Positions 14,678-23,542 of a DNA stretch of 64,000 nucleotides are shown here, in pieces. Position 1 is the first letter of the stretch. Each line of letters starts with the position of its first letter. Origin of the DNA: Acidobacteriota bacterium (lineage in GTDB: Bacteria; Acidobacteriota; Blastocatellia; Pyrinomonadales; Pyrinomonadaceae); contig JAHBSL010000014.1 of the NCBI GenBank assembly GCA_019639135.1, positions 62,001 to 126,000 of the forward strand. The letters run 5' to 3'. Position numbers and translations under genes: made by a program. The notes under the pieces are model-generated. The model searched no databases. It was not told where the DNA came from and saw only the letters and a list, made by a program, of their open reading frames with translations.

Positions 14678-16312
14678 CTACTTCCTAAACATCGCCAGCA
14701 TTCTGTTGGTTACCAAAAATCCGCCGGCGATGTTGATCGTGGCGATGAGGACTGCGACGGCGCCGAGTATGGTGGTCACGTTCATCTCGCCGGAGAGCTG
14801 GAGCATTCCGCCGACGAGGATGATGCCGCTGATCGCGTTGGTTACGGACATCAGCGGCGTGTGCAGAGCGGGTTTCACATTCCAGACGACCTGGAACCCG
14901 ACGAAGACCGCGAGCATAAATACCGTAAAGTGCGAGAGCTTCGAGTCAGGCACGTAAAAGCCGATCAGCAGCAGCACGAGCCCGATACCGACGAGAGCGA
15001 GCGGGTGCATTCCCGTGCCTTCGTCGTGGCCGTGGCCGGTAGAGCTTTTCGCCGCGGCGACCGCTGCCGAGCTCTTGGTCGGCACGCCCGGTTCCGGCGG
15101 CGGCGGCTGTTCTTTGACCGGTGCCGGCCAGAGCATCTTGCCCTCGTGGAGCACGATCGCACCGCGGACTATCTCATCCTCGAGGTTCACGACAAGTTGC
15201 GGAGGCCCGACCGTGAGGGAGGGCTTAACATCCGAGTTTGATGGCACGTCGTTCCGTTGCGTGTCAGGCCCTTGCTTACGCGCGGGCTTCTGCAATTCTT
15301 CGATCAACGCCGTCACACACGCTCCATAAAGCTGCGAGGACATCGAGGCCATCCGCGAGGGCAGATCCGTGTATCCGATTATCGTAACGCCCTTGTGGTG
15401 GACGACCTTTCCCGGCTCGGTCAACACACAATTTCCGCCCTGCTCGGCCGCGAGATCGACGATCACCGAGCCCGGCTTCATCGATTCGACCATACCTTGC
15501 GTTATCAGCTTCGGTGCCGGTTTGCCGGGTATCAATGCGGTCGTGATGATGATATCGACCTGCATCGCCTGCTGGGCAAACAAGGCCATCTCGGCCTTCA
15601 AAAACTCGTCCGACATCTGCTTGGCATAGCCGCCCTTGCCTTCGCCTTCTTCCTTTATGTCGAGTTCGAGGAACTCGGCGCCCATCGAAGCGACCTGGTC
15701 CTTCGTTGCCGACCGCGGGTCAAAGGCCCTGACAATAGCCCCCAAGCCTTTCGCCGCCCCGATCGCCGAAAGCCCAGCGACGCCTGCCCCAATTACCAGC
15801 ACCTTCGCCGGGTCGATCTTGCCGGCCGCGGTTATCTGTCCGGTAAAGAAGCGGGGAAAATGCTGAGCCGCTTCAACCACCGCCCGGTAACCGGCGATGT
15901 TTGCCATCGCCGAAAGCGTGTCCATCTTTTGCGCCCGCGTTATCCGCGGGACGCTGTCCATCGCAAAAACGGTCGCCTTTCGCTTGGCGAGCTTATCGAC
16001 GATCTCACGGTTCTGCCCCGGCCATAAAAAACCTATCAGCCAACCGCCCTCGCGAAGCATTTCGGCCTCGCCTTCCTCAGGCGGCCGAACCTTCATCACC
16101 ACGTCCGAGGTGGACCAAAGCTCTTTCGCGTCCGCAGCGATCGTGGCACCAGCCTCCTGATACTCTGCATCTGAGGCGTCGATGGCAACGCCTGCTCCTG
16201 ATTCGACCGCTACGTCGAACCCGAGTTTCTTTAGCTTTAGTATCGTCTGAGGAGTGGCGGCGACACGGCGTTCGCCCGGATGGATCTCTTTAGGGATTCC
16301 GATCGTTGGCAT
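14678..16312 (-). CDS. pntA: NAD(P) transhydrogenase subunit alpha (PntAA-PntAB fusion) with in-frame REP insert
   Basis: A 544-residue fusion. Residues 1-370 form the NAD-binding dI domain ([38 protein letters not shown]). The last ~110 residues form membrane helices of the PntAB type. At about residues 339-369 an insertion reading [12 protein letters not shown] to PSLTV is encoded by a pair of REP sequences (15204-15294). It lies where other PntA proteins pass from the dI core to [13 protein letters not shown] 16312 gives the standard N-terminus. It works with PntB, now 4 kb downstream. Confidence 0.92.
   Translation of the reverse strand: MPTIGIPKEIHPGERRVAATPQTILKLKKLGFDVAVESGAGVAIDASDAEYQEAGATIAADAKELWSTSDVVMKVRPPEEGEAEMLREGGWLIGFLWPGQNREIVDKLAKRKATVFAMDSVPRITRAQKMDTLSAMANIAGYRAVVEAAQHFPRFFTGQITAAGKIDPAKVLVIGAGVAGLSAIGAAKGLGAIVRAFDPRSATKDQVASMGAEFLELDIKEEGEGKGGYAKQMSDEFLKAEMALFAQQAMQVDIIITTALIPGKPAPKLITQGMVESMKPGSVIVDLAAEQGGNCVLTEPGKVVHHKGVTIIGYTDLPSRMASMSSQLYGACVTALIEELQKPARKQGPDTQRNDVPSNSDVKPSLTVGPPQLVVNLEDEIVRGAIVLHEGKMLWPAPVKEQPPPPEPGVPTKSSAAVAAAKSSTGHGHDEGTGMHPLALVGIGLVLLLIGFYVPDSKLSHFTVFMLAVFVGFQVVWNVKPALHTPLMSVTNAISGIILVGGMLQLSGEMNVTTILGAVAVLIATINIAGGFLVTNRMLAMFRK
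15204..15294. repeat. REP pair inside pntA
   Basis: The left arm GGCCCGACCGTGAGGGAGGG (15204-15223, continuing CTTAACA) and the right arm CCTTGCTTACGCGCGGGC (about 15269-15286, then TTCTGCA) are inverted copies of the REP that flanks the RAYT gene. The insert keeps the pntA frame. Confidence 0.8.
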
Positions 16313-16396
16313 ATGTTGACGTAAGTATAGTGGGAAACGCCCGACGCGCAAATCGGCGCGCAAGTCGGTATGGAAATTTCTTTTCTGCCGGCCGGA

Positions 16397-16864
16397 CTAG
16401 ATGGCCTGCATCGTGATGACGATCATCGGGTTGTCGCCAGCAACCTTTACGTACGAGACCCAGTAACCCTGTTTCTCATATTCGACCCGCTTGAACATTC
16501 CGCCGTCCTCTCGCGCCGGTATGTCCTCGCCGATCACGGCTTTCGCGGTCGGAGCCTTGCTGATGTCGCCGGTGTACATCACCGAGATCGCCCGAACTTT
16601 TCCGGCCTCATCGTAAAAAACACGTGCCTCTTCACCATCGGCAGGTTGATACAGATCCTCAGTATCAGATTTCTCCTTCGGGTCGCCGAGAGCCGAACGA
16701 GCCTCGCTCGCGGTCATCCCAAGCTTCACTCCGCGATAGGCCTTAAAGACCGGATCAACATTCACGGAAACTGCCGAAGCTCCGGCACTGCCGTTGATCA
16801 CTCCTCCTAAGCAAACAACGCCGGCGGACAAAAGAAATGAAAACATCAATGCTCGATATCTCAT
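16397..16864 (-). CDS. Small secreted protein, unknown function
   Basis: About 155 residues from ATG 16864, which has a strong ribosome site (GGAGGAG, 4 bp upstream). The N-terminus MRYRALMFSFLLSAGVVCLG is a signal peptide. The mature part contains YRGVKLGMTASEARSALGDP, a motif of SmpA/OmlA-like outer-membrane lattice domains, then FYDEAGKVRAISVMY. It could be a lipoprotein-like BamE-fold protein, but the lipobox is not clear. Preceded on the same strand by nothing within 90 bp. Confidence 0.65.
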   Translation of the reverse strand: MRYRALMFSFLLSAGVVCLGGVINGSAGASAVSVNVDPVFKAYRGVKLGMTASEARSALGDPKEKSDTEDLYQPADGEEARVFYDEAGKVRAISVMYTGDISKAPTAKAVIGEDIPAREDGGMFKRVEYEKQGYWVSYVKVAGDNPMIVITMQAI

Positions 16865-17005
16865 GATCTCCTCCTTATCAGGCGGTCGCGAAAAAGCAGG
16901 TGCGACGAATATCAAAAAGCTGTCTTTGGTTGGTGATGCAGGGCTTTTGACTTAATTATATACCCGAATCCGATATGAAACAAAAAGTTTTCATTTTGGC
17001 CGGGA

Positions 17006-17554
17006 TCAAGGCCGCTCGAGGATCTGCTTGAGATTGGCGAGTCCTTCTTCGTAGTCCTTCCCGATCGCCTGTTCGAGGTCCATAAAGAGCAGCATCAGGT
17101 TCATCGGCCGCGGCATCTCCGTGCGAAAGCCCCAGCGAACGCGAGTTTGCTCGGCGCCGACTGGTTCAGTAATCAGGTAGGCGTCCGCCTTTGATTCGAA
17201 CGGAGCCTTGAACCGGAGCTCAGTCTCGATCCGTTCGCCCTCGACGATCCGCTTGATCTCCTGCTCGCCGGAACCGACCTCCGGGTTCGTGCTTTCCCAA
17301 CGCGAAATGAAGCCGACCGTGCCGTCGGTCCCGGCCGTTTCCTGTTTCATCCCGGGGTCGCGTTTGTTCCAGATTGCCCATTCATTCTGGTTCTTTACCT
17401 GTTTCACATAGGCGAAGACCTCATTGCGTGGTTTGTTGATAACGACCTCGCGTTCCGCACTTACCTCCGTCCGCGTAAGAAAGACGGCGGCCGCTGCGAC
17501 CGCGAAAATAACGACAATTATCACTGCAATTGCGATGGTGATCTTTTTTAACAT
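17006..17554 (-). CDS. SRPBCC-family protein with N-terminal membrane anchor
   Basis: A 182-residue protein. The N-terminal helix (ITIAIAVIIVVIFAVAAAAV) anchors it. The rest is a START/polyketide-cyclase-like fold beginning REVVINKPRNEVFAYVKQVK, with WAIWNKRDPGMKQET and a final long helix. Such proteins bind hydrophobic ligands; the ligand here is unknown. The next gene upstream (17571) ends 16 bp before its start, so they may be co-transcribed. Confidence 0.8.
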   Translation of the reverse strand: MLKKITIAIAVIIVVIFAVAAAAVFLTRTEVSAEREVVINKPRNEVFAYVKQVKNQNEWAIWNKRDPGMKQETAGTDGTVGFISRWESTNPEVGSGEQEIKRIVEGERIETELRFKAPFESKADAYLITEPVGAEQTRVRWGFRTEMPRPMNLMLLFMDLEQAIGKDYEEGLANLKQILERP

Positions 17555-17570
17555 AATTAGATTAGCTCCT

Positions 17571-17963
17571 CTATTTTATCGAGACCGTCAGCCGGTAAGT
17601 TGCGTTGCCGCGGGTTCCGCTGACCCTGATCCGGTAGTCGCCGTCAAAGGGCAGCGAGTTGGTGACGCCGCGTGCCTCGTCCTCCTCGCCGGCGTCCTGC
17701 AGATACTCTCCGTCCGGCCCTTGCACCGTAAAGACGGCATTGTCCTCGACCGAGCGAATGCTGACCGTCATCATCTGCTCGGCCTTTGCCCGGACTATCC
17801 ACGTATCGGCATCGCCCCGTATAACTACCCCGCGGACCGTCGCCGAACTCTTCCCGCGGGCAAAGCTGATCCGCTTCGTAATGCCGTCAACCGCCAATGC
17901 CGAAACCGCCCCGAGAGCCAGGAGCCCAACAATTGCGGTAAAAAGATTCATTCGTTTCTTCAT
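17571..17963 (-). CDS. Secreted PPC-like beta-sandwich protein
   Basis: About 130 residues from ATG 17963 (MKKRMNLFTAIVGLLALGAV, signal peptide). The mature part reads like a bacterial pre-peptidase C-terminal (PPC) domain: AKAEQMMTVSIRSVEDNAVF, QGPDGEYL, LPFDGDYRIRVSG. It stands alone here, without a peptidase. The upstream extension to 18008 lacks a signal and is less likely. Confidence 0.7.
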   Translation of the reverse strand: MKKRMNLFTAIVGLLALGAVSALAVDGITKRISFARGKSSATVRGVVIRGDADTWIVRAKAEQMMTVSIRSVEDNAVFTVQGPDGEYLQDAGEEDEARGVTNSLPFDGDYRIRVSGTRGNATYRLTVSIK

Positions 17964-18156
17964 CTTTGAATTTCCCGTTTGCGCGCAAATATATTTCAAG
18001 TCCGTCAATTCTCAAAACCTCGAGAGGCCTTGCAGACTTTTGGGGCGAATCGTCCATTGCCGGAAGAAAGTTCTGGCAATCGATCGAACTCTCGCGTATA
18101 ATTCCCGAAATCGTCTAGCGGACATTCCCAATATGTTCTTCCAGGAGTACCGAACC

Positions 18157-18855
18157 ATGAAGACCCAAGCCTGCATTCTCGCTCTTTGTTGCCCGGAGTT
18201 TTTCTCACCTCATCGGCCCAAACGCGAACAGACCCCAAAATGATCGGCGACCCGTTTCGAACTGCCGGAAGAGGCCACGGCCGCCGGGATCGAGGGCCGT
18301 ATTGTCGTCTCGCTAAAGATCGATAAGGAAGGAAAGCCCGAGTCTGCTGAGGTCGTCGCCGGCCCCGAATGGCCGTGCAAAAGCAACCTGCGAAGACAAC
18401 TTGAAGCAGTGCGTAAAGCAGCCGAAGCCTATGCTCTTGGCCTGAAATTCGAACCGGCGACCGAGAATGGAAAACCGGCATCGGCAAACATTCTGGTCAC
18501 TATTTCAACGGGCCGGGCACTCGATCAGCTTCAGCGGCAAGGCAAGGCATCGGAAAATGCTCCAACCGGAAGACCTTTCTTCGTTCGAGCCGGGGTTGTG
18601 AACGGTAAGGCTCTTTCGTTGCCCAAACCGGAATATCCACGAAATGCACGCGGAAACTCGGTGGTTCAGGTCGCCGTGCTCGTCGGCGAAGACGGGAATG
18701 TAGAGAGGGCCGGTGCGTATAGCGGCCATCCCTCACTTCACGAGTCCGCGAGAGACGCGGCGTGCAAGGCAAGATTTCAGCCAACCACGCTTCAAGGAAG
18801 CCCGATCAAGGTTTACGGATCGCTGACATATAACTTCGTAGGCCCGCGTCCCTAA
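18157..18855 (+). pseudogene. TonB_C-like secreted protein, broken 5' part
   Basis: From 18256 the frame is open and reads FELPEEATAAGIEGRIVVSL, then two TonB_C-like units, the second VVQVAVLVGEDGNVERAG to YGSLTYNF. The signal peptide starts at ATG 18157 in the same frame, but TGA (18241-18243) cuts it. Between them, coding-like sequence (SSAQTRTDPKMIGDP) lies one frame away, and GACCCGTTTCGAACTG has one T too many for DPFELPEE. Two compensating indels are the simplest reading. A shortened protein from GTG 18409 is possible but would lack a signal. Confidence 0.65.
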
Positions 18856-18908
18856 ATGATGTATCGGACCTTAACGATGGCACATCCCGATAAACAGGAG
18901 TAATTAAA

Positions 18909-19820
18909 ATGAAGAGTATTTTTCCCGCAATGTGTTTGCTAATCGCCCTCGCATTCTGCCAATCCGCTTTCGGGCAGGATGTCGAATTCCAGGCAGATGC
19001 AATAGTTGGCCAGGTGCCGCCGACGGTTCTTGACGACAGCGCCGCAAGAACATCTTTGCTTGGCATGACGTCAGGACACTACGGCGGTCTGAGTGTTAAC
19101 GTCAAGATCGACGAGGCCGGAAATGTCGACGGCATCGGTTCCGTTAGCGGCCCGGGGCTGGTTTGCTCCTCGACCACGCGTCCCGATATCGTCCATCTCC
19201 GATTATCGGTCGCCTCGGCCGCAAAGACGATCCGATTCAAACCAGCAACGCTCGACGGACGGGCCATTCCTTAGTCCGGCAGACTATATTTTCGGGTCGA
19301 GGGTAGCTACCCGAAACCTGCCCAAGAATCTACAAACCCCGGAAGCGACACGGCTATTTTGGTGAGAGGTGACGACGGCGTAAGGGGTAGCCTCGTTCAG
19401 AACGATACGAAGGCCCCGGTTCCGCCGATAAGCGACCGCTCCACCGTTTACTCGGGGCCCGTAAGAACAAGCAACGATCCTCCCGCAGCGCTCGGCTCCA
19501 ACGACTCTGGCAACGCAGGTGCTGCAAGCGGACAAAGCCGAACGCTAAGTGGCGGAGTCCTGAACGGCAAGGCGATCTCACTTGCGAAACCGACCTATCC
19601 CGCGGCCGCGAGAACTGTGAACGCCTCGGGTGCAGTTAATGTTCAGATTTTGATCGATGAAGATGGTTCGATCTTTCTTGCTGTACCGGTGACTGGGCAC
19701 CCGCTACTGCGCGAATCATCGCGGCTCGCTGCATGCGAGGCGAGATTCAGCCCGACGCTTCTGGAAGGAAAACCGGTAAAGGTACAAGGTGTCATCACCT
19801 ACAACTACGTTGCACCGTAG
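18909..19820 (+). pseudogene. Two-domain TonB_C-like secreted protein with in-frame TAG
   Basis: ATG 18909 starts a good signal peptide (MKSIFPAMCLLIALAFCQSA, then FGQD). The first TonB_C-like domain includes LSVNVKIDEAGNVDGIGSV and ends RFKPATLDGRAIP. TAG at 19272-19274 then stops it. The same frame continues SGRLYFRVEGSYP and a second domain (AVNVQILIDEDGSIFLAV, ITYNYVAP) to 19820. CAG to TAG would restore a protein of about 303 residues. It is a paralogue of the gene before it. Confidence 0.7.
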
Positions 19821-19849
19821 TTCGTACGAGCTAACTCCGACCAAAAAGG

Positions 19850-19877
19850 GAGGAACGACTGCGAACAGCCGTTCCTC
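19850..19877 (-). terminator. Hairpin terminator between convergent genes
   Basis: GAGGAACG pairs with CGTTCCTC around a short inner stem (CTG-CGAA-CAG). On the minus strand the stem is followed by CCCTTTTTGG, a T run, so it suits termination of the minus-strand transcription coming from the gcv cluster and its TA module. Confidence 0.55.
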
Positions 19878-19941
19878 AATTCACACCCGATACTAATCGA
19901 CCATCTGTAGCCGAGATCGATGATCTCCGCGAACATGCGTT

Positions 19942-19983
19942 CTAAGCCGATTTGCCCAAACTTTCCATATCCGGTTTCCAGCG
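19942..19983 (-). pseudogene. Copy of the gcvPB 3' end
   Basis: The minus strand reads RWKPDMESLGKSA and TAG. The real gcvPB (20620) ends RWKPDMESLGKSA and TAA. Over 38 bp only synonymous third positions differ (AAA against AAG for Lys, GCT against GCG for Ala). It lies 11 bp beyond the PIN toxin stop. Confidence 0.9.
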
Positions 19984-19993
19984 ATGTTCGACA

Positions 19994-20411
19994 TTAAAGA
20001 GCTTCCACGAACTCTCCCATCCTAACGATCTTCGTCTTCCCTATTCGCTCCAGAACACGAAGGTCATCATCGCCAGTTACCAAATAATCTGCCTCTGCAT
20101 CTATGGCCAATGCGAGCAGGTAGTTGTCTTTTGCGTCGCGGCTCAGTTCAACGTTGGTCGTAATCGTTACCTCTTTCAATTTCGATAGGACAAGCGACTG
20201 AAATCGCATCGCTTGAGCCTCGGAAATTATCTTCCGAAATTGCTTGCGGTTTATAACATCTTGAAACTCTTTGAGGAGTTCCATTGAGAAGAACGTCTCG
20301 ATCGAGGGATTCGTCAAAAGAACGTAGAGAGTTCGTCGGGATCTGCGGTTTATCGCAGCTGATGTACCAGTTCGTATCTAGGATCACCCTAACGCTTGTC
20401 TTTCTCGGCAT
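19994..20411 (-). pseudogene. PIN-family toxin, frameshifted near its N-terminus
   Basis: ATG 20411 reads MPRKTSVRVILDTNWYIS, the PIN first motif, then loses sense. One frame over, the family sequence continues AAINRRSRRTLYVLLTNPSI, ETFFSMELLKEFQDVI and, near the end, ADYLVTGDDDLRVL. A single missing base just after the codons for WYIS (about 20355) explains it. The remaining open frame from GTG or ATG inside would lack the first catalytic Asp. The gene start overlaps the antitoxin by 23 bp. Confidence 0.8.
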
Positions 20412-20610
20412 AGCGAACGGCCCGAACCTCGTCCATTATTTCCTGCTCTGACAATTCTACATCGGGCAATTCGGCGTCCAAGAGCTTCCAACGAGCCTCG
20501 AACGTTTCACGGTTTATCTGGTCAGCGATCTTGATCTTGTCCGAGGCCGAGAACTTCTTGAAGATGTTCATAAAACGCGGGACGCTGATCTTTTCAGTCT
20601 CAGTGTTCAT
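20389..20610 (-). CDS. Antitoxin partner of the PIN module
   Basis: A 73-residue protein (MNTETEKISVPRFMNIFKKF, then SASDKIKIADQINRETFEAR), helical, with an acidic C-terminal region. It is placed as antitoxin by its size and its overlap with the PIN gene. Its ATG lies only 10 bp after the gcvPB stop, so it is probably translated from the gcv transcript. The frame is intact while the toxin is broken. Confidence 0.7.
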   Translation of the reverse strand: MNTETEKISVPRFMNIFKKFSASDKIKIADQINRETFEARWKLLDAELPDVELSEQEIMDEVRAVRYAEKDKR

Positions 20611-20619
20611 GACATTAGA

Positions 20620-22143
20620 TTACGCCGATTTGCCCAAACTTTCCATATCCGGCTTCCAGCGGAGCACCGGTTTGCGGGCGGCGGTCGCTTCGTCGAGCCG
20701 GCCGATGCGGGTCGAGTGCGGAGCGCCGAGAACGAGTTCGGGTGTTTCGCGAGCTTCGCGGTCGATATGCTTCATCGCATCGACAAAGGCATCGAGGTCC
20801 GCTCGGCCAACCGATTCGGTCGGTTCGATGAGCATCGCCCCTTCGACCACCAGCGGGAAATAGATCGTCGGCGGGTGAAAGCCGTAATCGATCAGCCGCT
20901 TGGCGATGTCGAGCGTATGGACGCCGCTCGCCGTCTGATGCTTGTGCGAGAAGATGCCTTCGTGCATGCAGTCCGCTTCGAAGGGCATGTGATATGTGTC
21001 CTTCAGCTTGGCCGCAACGTAGCGGGCATTTAGCACCGCTGTCTCGGTCGCTTCGCGAAGCCCTTCGGCACCGTGGGTGTAAATGTAGCTCAACGCTCGG
21101 ATCATCATTCCGAAATTGCCGAAAAATGCCTTGACCCGGCCGATCGAATGCGGCAGGTCATAGTTCAAGTGATACCGCTCGCCGGTCTTTTCGATCCGCG
21201 GCACGGGCAGAAATTCGGCCAGTTCCGCCGTGCAGCAGCAAGGGCCGCAGCCCGGTCCGCCGCCGCCGTGCGGAGTCGAAAATGTCTTGTGCAGATTGAG
21301 GTGGATCACGTCAACGCCCATGTCGCCCGGCCTTGCCACACCGACCAGCGCATTCATATTCGCGCCGTCCATGTAAACAAGCCCGCCGGCGTTGTGGATC
21401 GTTTCGCAGATCTCTTTGATGTTCGTTTCAAAGATGCCAACCGTGTTCGGGTTCGTCAGCATCAACCCCGCGACGCCGCCCTCGGCACAAAGCTCACGGA
21501 GGTGGTCCATGTCCGTCAGCCCGTCTTCGTTCGCTCGGATCGCCTTCACCGTAAATCCGGCGAGTGCGGCCGAGGCCGGATTCGTCCCGTGGGCCGATTC
21601 GGGAATAAGCATCACGCGGCGGTCCTTTGAGGCCTCGCCGTCGCGCTTGTCAAGAAATGCGCGGATCAGCATCACGCCCGTCATTTCGCCTTGGGCACCG
21701 GCCGCCGGTTGGAGCGAAACGCCCGGCAGGCCCGTTATCTCCGCAAGGTCTTCCTGCAGCCGATACATCAGCTCAAGTGCGCCCTGCGTCTCTTCCTCCG
21801 GCGCCAGCGGATGCAGATTGGTGTATCCGCCGATGCGTGCGACCTTCTCGTTAAGCCGCGAGTTGTACTTCATCGTGCACGAACCTAGCGGATACATACC
21901 GAGGTCGATCGAGTAGTTCCACGTCGAGATGCGCGTAAAGTGCCGGATCACGTCCACTTCCGAGACCTCCGGAACGTCCGCGAGCCCGTCGCCGCGGCGA
22001 AGCTCCGCCGGGATGATCTCATCAATGTTCGCGGCCTCGACATCAAGCTTCGGCAGGCGATAGCCGACGCGTCCCGTCTGCGAACGCTCAAATATCAAAC
22101 CCTCGTTCTGTGTCGGATGCTGTGTAACTTTTGTGATGCTCAT
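20620..22143 (-). CDS. gcvPB: Glycine dehydrogenase (decarboxylating) subunit 2
   Basis: A 507-residue PLP enzyme subunit of the two-subunit P-protein. With GcvPA it decarboxylates glycine and passes the aminomethyl group to lipoyl-GcvH. The PLP lysine is in HLNLHKTFSTPHGGGGPG (about residue 275). YPLGSCTMKYN and PESAHGTNPASAA are family motifs. I chose ATG 22143 (MSITKVTQHP) over the longer frame because it has a ribosome site and the usual N-terminus. It is separated from gcvPA by an aminotransferase and a small zinc-ribbon protein. Confidence 0.95.
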   Translation of the reverse strand: MSITKVTQHPTQNEGLIFERSQTGRVGYRLPKLDVEAANIDEIIPAELRRGDGLADVPEVSEVDVIRHFTRISTWNYSIDLGMYPLGSCTMKYNSRLNEKVARIGGYTNLHPLAPEEETQGALELMYRLQEDLAEITGLPGVSLQPAAGAQGEMTGVMLIRAFLDKRDGEASKDRRVMLIPESAHGTNPASAALAGFTVKAIRANEDGLTDMDHLRELCAEGGVAGLMLTNPNTVGIFETNIKEICETIHNAGGLVYMDGANMNALVGVARPGDMGVDVIHLNLHKTFSTPHGGGGPGCGPCCCTAELAEFLPVPRIEKTGERYHLNYDLPHSIGRVKAFFGNFGMMIRALSYIYTHGAEGLREATETAVLNARYVAAKLKDTYHMPFEADCMHEGIFSHKHQTASGVHTLDIAKRLIDYGFHPPTIYFPLVVEGAMLIEPTESVGRADLDAFVDAMKHIDREARETPELVLGAPHSTRIGRLDEATAARKPVLRWKPDMESLGKSA

Positions 22144-22201
22144 GCTGTTTCCCTGACCTATATAGCAATTCGTAAATGCTAAATATCTTTCAATACAAAT
22201 C

Positions 22202-23542
22202 TTACGCTTTCGGCAACCCCTTCTTCGCCACGTCCTCGACCACGCTGCAAAAGCGTTCGAGTTCCCAAAGCGTTGTGTAAACATTCGGCGTTATCCTTAT
22301 GCCGCTAAATTCCTCATGCACGATCGGCGTCGTAAATATCTTGTGCTTCGCCATCAGATAGCTGCCGAGTTCCCGCGGATCGACACCTTCGATCTTGAAA
22401 TTCCCTATCGCACACGATTGCGCCGGGTCGAACGACGTATTGAACCCGACCTTCGGAACCTCGCGGAGCCGGTTCATCCAGTATCGCGAGAGATACCTAA
22501 GCCGCTCTTCTTTCCGTTTGGCGCCGATCGCGTGGTGAAATAATATCGCCTCGCCGATCGCCAGCCGCATCGCCGCCGAGTGCGTGCCGATCTCCTCAAA
22601 CTTGCGGATGTCCGCCCGGTTCTTGTCCTCGCTCGCCATCAGCGCCCAGACCTTGGGGATCTTCTCCTTGCGGACGTAGAGCATTCCCGTGCCCTTCGGA
22701 GCATAAAGCCATTTGTGGAGCGACGTCCCGAAATAATCGCAGCCGAGGTCGTCCCGCTTGAAGTCGAACTGCGCAAATGAATGCGCTCCATCGACGATGG
22801 TCTCGACCCCGCGTGCCCTCGCCATCTCGCAGACCTTGCGGACCGGTGTGATCTGCCCGGTCAAGTTGATCATGTGCGAGATAAGGACGAGCTTCGTCCG
22901 CGGCGTCATCGCCTGTTCGTAGGCCTTTGCGATCTCGTCCGCGCTCGCCGGTGCGACCGGCACCTTGATGAGCTTGAGCCTCAGCCCTTCGCGGAGTTCC
23001 CGCTGGCGGAGCGTGGTCAGCATCCGCGGGTAATCCTGCGTCGTCGTCAGTATCTCGTCGCCGGCCTTGAGGTCGATCCCCATCAGCAAGATCTCGAGCG
23101 ACTCCGATGCGTTTCGCGTTATCGCGATCTCCTCGCGGTCGCAGCCGAACATTTCGGCCAATCCCGTCCGTACGGTCTCGGACTGCGGCTCGAGCAACTG
23201 CCACATCGTGTAGGCCGTCGCGTCCTCCTGTTGCCAGGTGTAGCGGACGAAAGCTTCCGTCACGATCCGCGGGCTCGGGCTGACGCCGCCGTTGTTAAGG
23301 TTGACGATGCCGCGTGTGACCGAAAAAGATTGCTGGATCGCCGCCCAAAAATCCTCATCCGCGGCAGCCTCTACCGGCGAAAGATGCGCGACCGCCCTCG
23401 CCGCTGCCCCTACATTCTCAAAGAGCGAACCAACCACCGCCGACGACATCGCCATCAGGCCAAGGCCCTTGCCGACCGAGCCGAGAAACCGTCTCCGGTC
23501 GATATCAGGAAAGTTCTTTTCTAAGCGACTTCGCACTTTCAA
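22202..23542 (-). CDS. Tat-exported class V aminotransferase (isopenicillin-N-epimerase-like)
   Basis: A 446-residue PLP protein. RRRFLGS at residues 16-22 and a following hydrophobic stretch form a twin-arginine signal, so it is exported folded with its cofactor. The core is class V aminotransferase/cysteine desulfurase fold: ITRNASESLEILL, VDGAHSFAQFDF and the PLP lysine K277 in SLHKWLYAPKGTGML. Its reaction cannot be told from sequence. Its place inside the gcv cluster suggests an amino-acid substrate, but that is inference. It overlaps the zinc-ribbon gene by 38 bp. Confidence 0.85.
   Translation of the reverse strand: MKVRSRLEKNFPDIDRRRFLGSVGKGLGLMAMSSAVVGSLFENVGAAARAVAHLSPVEAAADEDFWAAIQQSFSVTRGIVNLNNGGVSPSPRIVTEAFVRYTWQQEDATAYTMWQLLEPQSETVRTGLAEMFGCDREEIAITRNASESLEILLMGIDLKAGDEILTTTQDYPRMLTTLRQRELREGLRLKLIKVPVAPASADEIAKAYEQAMTPRTKLVLISHMINLTGQITPVRKVCEMARARGVETIVDGAHSFAQFDFKRDDLGCDYFGTSLHKWLYAPKGTGMLYVRKEKIPKVWALMASEDKNRADIRKFEEIGTHSAAMRLAIGEAILFHHAIGAKRKEERLRYLSRYWMNRLREVPKVGFNTSFDPAQSCAIGNFKIEGVDPRELGSYLMAKHKIFTTPIVHEEFSGIRITPNVYTTLWELERFCSVVEDVAKKGLPKA

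Noticed and set aside
18241..19274. Stop-codon reassignment or selenocysteine as the cause of internal TGA and TAG
   Set aside because: Two different stop codons are involved, frames also shift, and certain genes nearby use all three stops normally.
20148..20411. Separate small gene overlapping the PIN toxin
   Set aside because: Its N-terminus is the start of the PIN protein and the rest is out-of-frame reading after the frameshift.
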